DNA of 6,209 nt from NCBI GenBank assembly GCA_021199975.1, contig JAJQHF010000002.1, positions 1-6,209 on the forward strand. The letters run 5' to 3'. The notes beneath the pieces are model-generated. The model was not told the DNA's origin. It did no database searches and saw only the letters and a program-made list of their open reading frames with translations. The translations under genes and the position numbers were made by a program. Origin of the DNA: Candidatus Gastranaerophilales bacterium. Its GTDB lineage: Bacteria > Cyanobacteriota > Vampirovibrionia > Gastranaerophilales > Gastranaerophilaceae. Shown in pieces: positions 1-5,574 of this stretch (positions are counted from its first letter, which is position 1; each line of letters begins with the position of its first letter).

Positions 1-1070
1 CATTTGTATCACTGTTATAGAATGTATTATAGATCGCACCGCCGTTAGCTGAGGCTGTGTTGTTTGTAAAAGTTGAATTTAAGATATCAAGAACAGCTCC
101 GCTGTTGTCGGCACTGTTTCCGAGCCTTGTTCCTATAGCACCGCCGTAATATCCGGAAGAATTTGTGTCAAAAGTTGAACCCGATATAAGGGTTTGGCTT
201 ACAGCACCTAAAAATATTGCACCGCCGAGTGGATAAAAAGAACTTGTCAGTGAAGTATTTGTTACTTTATTAATTTTAAATGTACTGTTATATATATTCA
301 TCGTAATCATATTAGAAATCGCACCGCCCTGTAACGGAGCTGAATTATTTTCAAACGTCGAATTTGAAATATTCAAATAAGCATCGTAATTTGATGTTGA
401 TGTTGAAATTGCACCGCCTTGCTCCGATGTAGCGTAATTGCCCAAAAAATCCGTATTATAAATATTAAGAGTTCCATAACCAAAATGCAGCGCACCGCCG
501 TCCGCTGAATAATTAGAAGAGAATGTAGAATTATATATTTCTGATATAACAGAGCTATTAGTACTCCAATAAGCAATAGCGCCGCCACAAGTTGTGCTAT
601 AGTTATTTGTAAATTTGGCACTGTTAATATACATTAATGAAGTGCTATAAATAGCACCACCTTGCACTCCGGCATGATTTTTACTAAATACACCGTCTGT
701 TATATTTAAAGTACCATTATTATAAATAGCTCCACCCGCCGTACTAGCATAATTTTCATTAATAAATGTATCTCCTGTCGAGTTAATAGTATCACTAGAG
801 CTATTATTAAATATAGCGCCGCCATGGGTAGCCGTATTGCTGCTATATGTATTCCCTCTGCTTGTTACAGTTCCTCCAACGTTTATAATCGCACCGCCAT
901 AATATGTTGCACTATTTGAACTAAAAGAAGAATTAATAATAGTTGAAACCGCACTGCTGCCCCAATTTGCAATAGCTCCGCCGTATGATGAAGCAGAATT
1001 ATTTGAGAAAGTTATGCTCTCAGAACCGCCGTTAATTAACAAAGTTCCACTGTTATAAATTACAGCACCG
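1..1070 (-). repeat. Degenerate ~29-residue protein repeats (GGA[I/L] ... FxxN)
   Basis: Twelve strict GGA[I/L] motifs plus one degenerate GAVIYN at the start recur roughly every 86 nt. On the given strand they show up as repeated gcaccgcc / gcgccgcc / gctccgcc words. Each is followed or preceded by an F-x-x-N tetrapeptide and an N-I-x-N-S-x-F strand. The copies are diverged at DNA level, so they look like protein-selected beta-helix rungs rather than recent tandem duplications. Confidence 0.9.
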
Positions 1071-1221
1071 GTTCCGGTATAAGAATTATTACTGTAATTA
1101 CTTGAATTTTCCGTTATAGTTAACGTATCGTTGTTTGTAATACGAGCATTTACGCTGTTCCCCCCCCCAACACTAAAGTGCTTACGGCAAGGCTTACAGC
1201 TAAAATTTTTCTATATTTCAT
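1..1221 (-). CDS. Pmp-like GGA[I/L]/FxxN repeat surface protein, 5' part, phase-variable and out of frame here
   Basis: This is probably an exported beta-helical surface protein (adhesin or autotransporter passenger type). The ATG at 1221 follows a purine-rich ribosome site (AAGAGAGAAG). Codons 1-18 encode a basic then hydrophobic signal peptide, MKYRKILAVSLAVSTLVL, and then a run of nine G (1168-1160) breaks the frame: as written it ends GGGTA-stop at 1150, 23 codons in total. One extra G (or two fewer) gives GGGNSVNA/RITNND, a clean signal-peptidase site, and an uninterrupted frame from 1159 to the left edge (386 codons, my translation). That frame carries twelve GGA[I/L] motifs about 29 residues apart, alternating with FxxN motifs (FSNN, FTNN, FENN, FDTN), and is rich in N, S, T, G and Y. 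This pairing is the hallmark of chlamydial polymorphic membrane proteins. The C-terminus, and so the anchoring mode, lies outside the window. A consensus homopolymer error is the alternative to a true OFF state. Confidence 0.85.
1160..1168 (-). repeat. G9 homopolymer in signal-peptide codons: translational phase switch
   Basis: Nine consecutive C on the given strand are nine G in the sense of the Pmp-like gene, directly after codon 17 and the TT of codon 18. A nine-base G run is far from expectation in such AT-rich DNA. Length decides the reading frame: 3n+1 (7, 10, 13) is ON. Nine gives a 23-residue peptide and eight gives about 40 residues. The run codes only for glycines in the signal-peptide tail, so ON variants of different length should all be exported. 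Confidence 0.85.
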
Positions 1222-1254
1222 ACTCACTTCTCTCTTATAATAAACCGACAAATT

Positions 1255-1260
1255 AATATA
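1255..1260 (-). promoter_or_regulatory. Candidate -10 box for the Pmp-like gene
   Basis: TATATT read on the minus strand lies 33 nt before the ATG at 1221 and would give a 5' leader of roughly 27 nt containing the purine-rich ribosome site. No good -35 hexamer is found at 17 nt. TTGGTT (1296-1291) paired with TATGTT (1274-1269, spacing 16) is an alternative that would put the G9 tract right next to the -35. The choice is uncertain. Confidence 0.3.
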
Positions 1261-1300
1261 CACAGTTTAACATAATATTTTTGAAAATACAACCAAAATA

Positions 1301-1309
1301 CCCCCCCCC
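1301..1309 (-). promoter_or_regulatory. Second G9 tract, in the upstream region of the Pmp-like gene
   Basis: Nine C on the given strand (G9 in gene sense) lie about 80 nt upstream of the ATG at 1221, within the 164-nt non-coding gap. If TATATT (1260-1255) is the -10 box, the tract sits upstream of the -35 position, around -53 to -61 from the predicted start. Length change there could alter promoter spacing to an upstream activator or to polymerase alpha-subunit contacts. Its position in a non-coding gap ahead of a gene with an identical tract in its own codons argues for a regulatory role. This role is inferred. Confidence 0.55.
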
Positions 1310-1385
1310 GACAGTGTTTCGGACATATTAATCAGACTTTATTTGATTTAAATTATGATTTGAGCTTTTACAATAATTTACAGAA

Positions 1386-2015
1386 TTATATACTAATAGT
1401 AACTCTTGAACCTTCTTTATGGTAATTCCCGCCGCCGCAGATGGTTTCTATTACTTTTAATAAAAATTCTCTCGGTGCTTCCATTTGGTTAATATAAAAT
1501 TCTTGATTGCCTAAATGGCGGATTTTTATTATTGCTTTTCCGCTTTTATCCGCAGGGACATACAAAGAGGCTGCTTCCATATCTAAAAGTTTTTGTTCAA
1601 TTTCATCGTTATAACCGTGCATTAATTCGGGAAGCGTACCTTTTATTGCAATAATTCTGCCCGTAAATAACGGAACATCTTTTTCTCTGTGCAGTGCTTT
1701 CGGTTTATCTTTCATATTTGAATAAAAGCTTATTGAGTGCCAAAGTATATTTAATATTGCTATATGTCTTTGTTTATCATATTGATAATAAATATTTTCG
1801 GAGGGAATACCTCTGACTGTGAAGGATTGCTTTAAATATTCAACAGTAAGCGCCATATTTTCAACCATTTTATCAAATAGTACAACGGTATTTGCATTAG
1901 ACTGCTGATATTCAAGGAACTGTTTATACATATGACTTGATACAAGACTCATTCTTTCTTGTATTACGGACGACTTTCTTGCCGTTGTTTCTAAATCATC
2001 AAAATTACCGCTCAA
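1386..2015 (-). CDS. Conserved-looking hypothetical protein, 209 aa
   Basis: I do not recognise this protein. It has no signal peptide or membrane segment and is probably cytosolic. Residues 1-105 look mainly helical (MSLVSSHMYKQFLEYQQ, then a helix around VVLFDKMVENMALTVEYLKQ). Residues 115-209 look mixed alpha/beta, with strands at GRIIAIKG (119-126), KAIIKIRHL (160-168) and the C-terminal SRVTISI, and a glycine patch CGGGN (193-197). The start is TTG at 2015, chosen because AGAAGGA sits 4-5 nt upstream. An ATG at 2040 is in another frame and reaches a stop after 11 codons. The gene is divergent from the formyltransferase gene and upstream, on the same strand, of the Pmp-like gene, with a 164-nt gap and no clear terminator between. 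Function is unknown, but the coding assignment is strong because it is a long, well-composed frame with a good ribosome site. Confidence 0.85.
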   Translation of the reverse strand: MSGNFDDLETTARKSSVIQERMSLVSSHMYKQFLEYQQSNANTVVLFDKMVENMALTVEYLKQSFTVRGIPSENIYYQYDKQRHIAILNILWHSISFYSNMKDKPKALHREKDVPLFTGRIIAIKGTLPELMHGYNDEIEQKLLDMEAASLYVPADKSGKAIIKIRHLGNQEFYINQMEAPREFLLKVIETICGGGNYHKEGSRVTISI

Positions 2016-2150
2016 AAATTCCTTCTCTTTCTGATTCCATTTTATATAAAAAGAAATCTTTATAAAACTATTTTAATCTTTTTTATTACAAAAACGAATA
2101 CTTAATTTACATTATTTTCTTTTTTCTCTTTATAAACTATGATAATAACT
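2016..2150. promoter_or_regulatory. Divergent intergenic region between the 209-aa gene and the formyltransferase gene
   Basis: This very AT-rich gap must carry both divergent promoters. On the plus strand TTTACA (2106-2111) and TATAAA (2131-2136) are spaced 19 nt apart, and GATAAT (2141-2146) is a second -10-like word. Either would give a leader of under 10 nt before the ATG at 2151. On the minus strand TATAAA (2046-2041) directly precedes the ATG at 2040, and a transcript from it would begin near the ribosome site of the 209-aa gene. All promoter calls are by eye and weak. Confidence 0.35.
2021..2026 (-). promoter_or_regulatory. Shine-Dalgarno that decides a TTG start
   Basis: AGAAGG (2026-2021 on the minus strand) precedes TTG (2015-2013) by five bases. 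No in-frame ATG lies nearby upstream, so this site is the main reason for starting the 209-residue protein at TTG. Confidence 0.6.
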
Positions 2151-3101
2151 ATGAGAATTGTACTTGTCGGCTATGGAGAGATGTTTAGGTCGCTTGCTGA
2201 TGGTGTTTTAAATTCAAAACACGAACTTGCAGGTGTTTTCAGGCATGAAAATGTTTTATATTCTCCTTTTATGCGTTTTTTTCATGATATCATATCACCC
2301 ACGGAGGATTATAATTATGTTAAAAGCCATAATTTATATGATATAAAAGCTGATAGTGTTAATTCGAAAAAATTTCAAAATGAGTTATTAAAATTAAAAC
2401 CGGACATTATTATAGTCGGTTCTTGGAGTGAAAAGTTTTGTGTTCAAACTATTAATATTCCACAAATAGCTTGTATTAATGTACATCCTTCCTTACTTCC
2501 TCAATATAGAGGTCCTAATCCTTATATTAGAACAATTCTCAACAATGAAAAACAATCCGGTGTTACATTTCATTTAATGGATGTAAATTATGATACAGGC
2601 TCAATTCTTCATCAAGTGCCGGTTGAAATTTTTGAAAATGACACTGGTGCTTCTCTTAAACTCAAATGTTGTAATATTGCAAAAAAAGAAATCGGAGTAC
2701 TTTTATCCGATTTTGAACAAAAATATGAAAATCGAGTTAGCCAGGATGAAAAACAATCAACATATTATCCTCAAATTTCGTTATCTGAATCCATTATTGA
2801 TTTTACAAAAGAAACATCTTTTGAAATAGACAGAAGAATAAGAGCTTTAAAACCGTGGCTTAACTGTCATATTTGCTTTGGAAATGAATTTTTCACTTTT
2901 AAAAATTACAAAATTTACACTAAAATATCTGATAAACTGCCTTCAACCATTGTTAAAAAAACTGATAATTCACTTTTTATCGTATGTAAAGACAGCAGAG
3001 TTATTGAGTTTATTTCCCTAAAAATAAAACGTCCGTTTTCAAATCAATTAACAAAATATTTTTTAAATAAAATAATAAAAGTTAATGACAGAGTATCTTA
3101 A
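2151..3101 (+). CDS. Methionyl-tRNA formyltransferase-like, two-domain formyltransferase
   Basis: This cytosolic enzyme is expected to transfer a formyl group from 10-formyltetrahydrofolate to an amine. The N-terminal formyltransferase domain (1-about 185) begins with the typical strand MRIVLVGYG and holds the catalytic asparagine and histidine in N110-V-H112, the folate-binding SLLPQYRG (114-121), and the family aspartate D148 in YDTGSIL. A C-terminal domain (about 205-316) has the Fmt-type QISLSESIIDFTK ... IDRRIRALKPW pattern, where the R-A-x-x-P-W word is typical. The length of 316 residues matches Fmt. The core loop reads YRGPNPY instead of the usual YRGAAPI of Fmt, which is also seen in style among formyltransferases acting on amino sugars, so the acceptor is not certain. 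The start at 2151 is preferred because MRIVL aligns with the family. An in-frame ATG at 2139 would add MIIT. Neither has a ribosome site, and a short or absent leader is likely. No deformylase gene is adjacent. Confidence 0.85.
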   Translation: MRIVLVGYGEMFRSLADGVLNSKHELAGVFRHENVLYSPFMRFFHDIISPTEDYNYVKSHNLYDIKADSVNSKKFQNELLKLKPDIIIVGSWSEKFCVQTINIPQIACINVHPSLLPQYRGPNPYIRTILNNEKQSGVTFHLMDVNYDTGSILHQVPVEIFENDTGASLKLKCCNIAKKEIGVLLSDFEQKYENRVSQDEKQSTYYPQISLSESIIDFTKETSFEIDRRIRALKPWLNCHICFGNEFFTFKNYKIYTKISDKLPSTIVKKTDNSLFIVCKDSRVIEFISLKIKRPFSNQLTKYFLNKIIKVNDRVS

Positions 3102-3122
3102 TTTTTTCATTTGATACTTTTT

Positions 3123-3131
3123 TGATATAAT
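3123..3131 (+). promoter_or_regulatory. Extended -10 promoter (TGATATAAT) for the phosphoesterase operon, probably leaderless
   Basis: TGA followed by a perfect TATAAT (3126-3131) is an ideal extended -10 element, which can work without a good -35. TTGATA at 3111-3116 resembles a -35 but is only 9 nt away, too close to pair with this box. Transcription would begin about 7 nt after the box, at or next to the ATG at 3138. No ribosome site precedes that ATG, which fits a leaderless message. The promoter lies in the 30-nt gap after the formyltransferase stop. Confidence 0.65.
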
Positions 3132-3137
3132 GTGTTT

Positions 3138-4091
3138 ATGAAAAAATTATTAAAAGATTGCTGTTTTATTTTATTTGTTGTTATTGTAATGTTGTTTATA
3201 AGCGACTTGCCGTCGTTTTCAGGAACAATAAAATTTATACAGCTTTCTGATATTCATTATTCACTGGTAAGAGAAGACACAAGCTATAAACTTTTATCCA
3301 AAACAAGACCTTTATTACAAGATGCAATTGAGCAGATTAATAATCAAAATAATATAGAATTTGTAATGATAACGGGGGACGGTATAGATAAACCCGTTAA
3401 AGACTCTTTATACAGTCTTACTGATGAATTAAACACTCTTAAATACCAGTGGTATTACGTTTTAGGTAATCATGATACAACAACGGACGGTTACTTAAAT
3501 AAGACTAACTTTGTAAAAATACTTAAAGAAAAAAATCCGAACTTTAAATTTGATTTACCGTATTATACTTTTAAACCTAAAAAAGGATTTAGAGTTATTG
3601 TATTAGACGGCGCTAAAAATAAAGGAATTTCTTCTAACGGTATTATTCCGGAAGAACAATTACAATGGTTTGATGAAATATTGAGTAAATCAAAAAATGA
3701 TACTGTTTTAATTTTTATACATTTTCCGCTTGTAACACCCTATGACTCTAAAAATCACGAAATATTAAACGCAAAAGAATTTAAAGCGGTGTTAAGTAAA
3801 TATAATATGCCGATTGCAATATTTTCAGGACATTATCATGCCGCAAAAATTACTAAATACGGCAATATAATACATGTTTCTTCGCCTGCCCTGGCTGGGT
3901 ATCCTAATGCTTTCAGAATGATAGAGGTTACAAATAAAGGAAAGCAGACTGTTTTTAAATTTGATTTTCTTGAAACAAATCTTAAAGATTTACAGGCAAA
4001 AACAAAAATAATGACATTAGGTGGTGCAATATATTACGGTAAACCTAAAGACAGAGATACGGTTATAACGATAGAAAAGAAAAAATATTAA
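3138..4091 (+). CDS. Exported calcineurin-like metallophosphoesterase
   Basis: This is a binuclear-metal phosphoesterase carrying the whole calcineurin-like signature: D38-x-H40 (SDIHY), G80-D81 (TGDGID), G110-N-H-D113, H195 (IHFPL) and G231-H-Y-H234 (residues numbered from ATG 3138, 317 aa). This layout matches the Icc/CpdA-like and acid-phosphatase-like branch that hydrolyses phosphomono- or diesters. The substrate cannot be told from motifs. Lysines followed by a hydrophobic stretch (about 8-22) and SDLPSFSG form a signal peptide or N-terminal anchor, so the enzyme should act outside the cytoplasmic membrane. A GTG at 3132 is in frame and would add two residues, but it lies between the -10 box and the expected transcript start, so the ATG is preferred. 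The stop overlaps the next start by one base (TAATG), which points to coupled translation with the metallo-beta-lactamase-fold gene. Confidence 0.88.
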   Translation: MKKLLKDCCFILFVVIVMLFISDLPSFSGTIKFIQLSDIHYSLVREDTSYKLLSKTRPLLQDAIEQINNQNNIEFVMITGDGIDKPVKDSLYSLTDELNTLKYQWYYVLGNHDTTTDGYLNKTNFVKILKEKNPNFKFDLPYYTFKPKKGFRVIVLDGAKNKGISSNGIIPEEQLQWFDEILSKSKNDTVLIFIHFPLVTPYDSKNHEILNAKEFKAVLSKYNMPIAIFSGHYHAAKITKYGNIIHVSSPALAGYPNAFRMIEVTNKGKQTVFKFDFLETNLKDLQAKTKIMTLGGAIYYGKPKDRDTVITIEKKKY

Positions 4092-5029
4092 TGAAAAATA
4101 ACGATTTTAAAGTAAAATTTTGGGGAGTAAGAGGTTCATATCCTGTAGCTTGCAAGGATTTTTTAGATTATGGCGGAAATACTTCATGTATTGAAGTAAC
4201 AGCAGGTTCGCACCGTATTATACTGGATGGCGGAACAGGTATTATTCCTTTGGGTGATAAAATTTATCAGGAGCATATTTCTTCCGCTGATAATGTTTTT
4301 GATAGAACTCCAATGAAGGTTACGGTTTTATTAAGCCATGTTCATCAAGACCATATTCAGGGATTGAATTTTTTCAAACCTATCAATATATTAACCACTC
4401 AATTTTCATTATTCGGATACAGCGGATTTGACTCAAATTTGGATGAAACTTTATCGGAATTAATTTACGGCAAATCATTTCCTCTTAATTTGTATGATAT
4501 AACTGCGGATTGCAGTATAAACGATATAACGGAAGCTGATGTTTTAATATTAAATGAAGAAAATGAAAGACCTGTTGTAAAAAGAATTTTTGAAGCTGAT
4601 GATATAAAACCCAAAGATAACGAAGTTGTCATTTCGTTTATGAAATCTAATTCTCATCCTAATTTTGGGGTAATGTGTTTTAAAATATCATATAAAAATA
4701 AAAATATTGTATATGCAACTGATACAGAATGTTTTTACGGCGGTTCAAAAAAATTGGAGCTTTTTGCAAAAGATACCGATTTATTAATACATGACAGCCA
4801 ATACACAACAGAAGATTATCTTTCTAATATTGCACCAAAACAAGGGTTCGGTCATTCTACTTTTAATATGGCTTATGATTGTGCAATAGCTGCAAATGTA
4901 AAAAAGCTTGCTTTCTTCCATTTTGACCCTTCTTATAATGATAAAAAATTGACAAATATTGAAAATTTCTTTAAAAATAAAAATGAAAATTGCTTTTTTG
5001 CTAAAGAAGGTATGGAAATTTGTATTTAA
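4091..5029 (+). CDS. Metallo-beta-lactamase-fold hydrolase, WGVRGS type (phosphodiesterase-like)
   Basis: This 312-residue cytosolic protein lacks a signal peptide. It opens with KFWGVRGSYP (9-18) and YGGNTSCIEV (27-36), the start typical of a metallo-beta-lactamase-fold group often annotated as class II cAMP-phosphodiesterase-like or PhnP-like hydrolases. Metal ligands are in place: H83-V-H85-Q-D87-H88, H189 (NSHPNFG), D211 (YATDTE) and a late histidine, H255 in GFGHSTF or H277 in FFHFDP. The segment around 95-185 contains an acidic insert (ITEADVLILNEENERP) of unknown role. The gene starts on the last base of the phosphoesterase stop codon with only a weak GAAAAG ribosome site, so it probably relies on coupling. 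The fold and dinuclear site are clear. The substrate (cyclic nucleotide, other phosphodiester, or tRNA-like) is inferred only from family resemblance. Confidence 0.86.
   Translation: MKNNDFKVKFWGVRGSYPVACKDFLDYGGNTSCIEVTAGSHRIILDGGTGIIPLGDKIYQEHISSADNVFDRTPMKVTVLLSHVHQDHIQGLNFFKPINILTTQFSLFGYSGFDSNLDETLSELIYGKSFPLNLYDITADCSINDITEADVLILNEENERPVVKRIFEADDIKPKDNEVVISFMKSNSHPNFGVMCFKISYKNKNIVYATDTECFYGGSKKLELFAKDTDLLIHDSQYTTEDYLSNIAPKQGFGHSTFNMAYDCAIAANVKKLAFFHFDPSYNDKKLTNIENFFKNKNENCFFAKEGMEICI
5004..5010 (+). promoter_or_regulatory. Shine-Dalgarno inside the upstream gene, fixing a TTG start
   Basis: AAGAAGG lies 9 nt before TTG 5020, within the last codons of the metallo-beta-lactamase-fold gene. 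There is no in-frame ATG that would preserve the signal peptide, so this site settles the TTG start of the TPR gene. Confidence 0.7.
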
Positions 5030-5574
5030 AAAAAATTCTAATTTTAGTTTTAATTTTTATTTTCAATGCGCAGTTTATTTTTGCAGATGAAACCATAAAA
5101 GCAGAAAATAATGCCTATATACATAATAATAAAGGGCTTTTATATTTAAAAGATAATTATTATTTCGGCGCAATAAAAGAATTTCAAATTGCTATAGATT
5201 TAGTACCCAATTCACAGGCAAGCGCAACATATTATGTTAATTTAGGTACTACTTATGAAAAAATAGGCTATCATAATTTGGCAAAACCATGTTTTGAAAA
5301 AGCTGTATCAATTAATCCGCTGTGTTTTGATTATTATTTGAAACTTGCCGTAAATTATAAAAATCTCGGATTGATTGATGAAAAAATATCTGAATTTCAA
5401 AACAAAACACCTTCACCTTTAAATGATGTTGTAATAGGTCTTTTATATATTCAGAAAGGTCATGTTACTACAGGAATAACAATTTTAGACGATTTTTGCA
5501 ACAAAGAGCCTAATTTGTTAATTACATCGGGAGTAAAAAATTATATAGATAATACGGTAAAAGAAAAATTATAA
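5020..5574 (+). CDS. Small exported TPR-repeat protein
   Basis: This 184-residue protein begins with a TTG start supported by AAGAAGG upstream. Residues 1-22 are a signal peptide (YLKKILILVLIFIFNAQF, cleaved after IFA before DET). The mature part holds tetratricopeptide helices: about 33-66 (NNKGLLYLKDNYYFGAIKEF ... AIDLVPN), about 70-103 (YYVNLGTTYEKIGYHNLAKP ... AVSINP) and a weaker third unit at about 104-127. A degenerate one follows around 136-165 (GLLYIQKGHVTTGITIL). TPRs bind protein partners, so a scaffold or adaptor role in the periplasm or cell envelope is likely, perhaps with the exported phosphoesterase of the same operon; that link is inferred from location. The gene overlaps the previous one by 10 nt and shares its last 6 nt with the convergent PHP gene. 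Confidence 0.85.
   Translation: MYLKKILILVLIFIFNAQFIFADETIKAENNAYIHNNKGLLYLKDNYYFGAIKEFQIAIDLVPNSQASATYYVNLGTTYEKIGYHNLAKPCFEKAVSINPLCFDYYLKLAVNYKNLGLIDEKISEFQNKTPSPLNDVVIGLLYIQKGHVTTGITILDDFCNKEPNLLITSGVKNYIDNTVKEKL

Larger units (their letters stand above)
1222..1385. other. Non-coding gap between the 209-residue protein gene and the Pmp-like gene
   Basis: This 164-nt AT-rich stretch holds the upstream G9 tract, the candidate promoter of the Pmp-like gene and a short CCGA-aacactg-TCGG stem (1323-1309, minus strand) just ahead of the G run. The stem has only four pairs and is followed by G's, not T's, so it is not a convincing terminator for the gene ending at 1386. An imperfect repeat of GATTT around AAATTAT lies at about 1340-1365. 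Confidence 0.6.

Noticed and set aside
373..621. 82-codon minus-strand frame
   Set aside because: It lies wholly within the Pmp-like gene in another frame, and its repetitive hydrophobic composition comes from the repeats read out of frame.
1..1070. CRISPR-like or tandem DNA repeat (recurring gcaccgcc words)
   Set aside because: The words are short, diverged and in frame as GGAI codons. There are no constant repeats or spacers of uniform length.
1150..1221. Pmp-like gene as a decayed pseudogene
   Set aside because: The only disruption is at the homopolymer, and the remaining 386 codons have no stop and keep the repeat motifs, so a switchable OFF state or consensus error fits better.
1309..1323. 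Hairpin CCGA-aacactg-TCGG as a terminator of the 209-aa gene
   Set aside because: It has only four base pairs, a seven-base loop, and is followed by G's rather than a T tract.
2590..2829. 79-codon plus-strand frame
   Set aside because: It is nested inside the formyltransferase gene in another frame, with low-complexity K/L/I composition and no ribosome site.
3111..3131. TTGATA ... TATAAT as a classical -35/-10 pair
   Set aside because: The spacing is 9 nt instead of about 17. The TATAAT is better explained as an extended -10 element with TG directly upstream.
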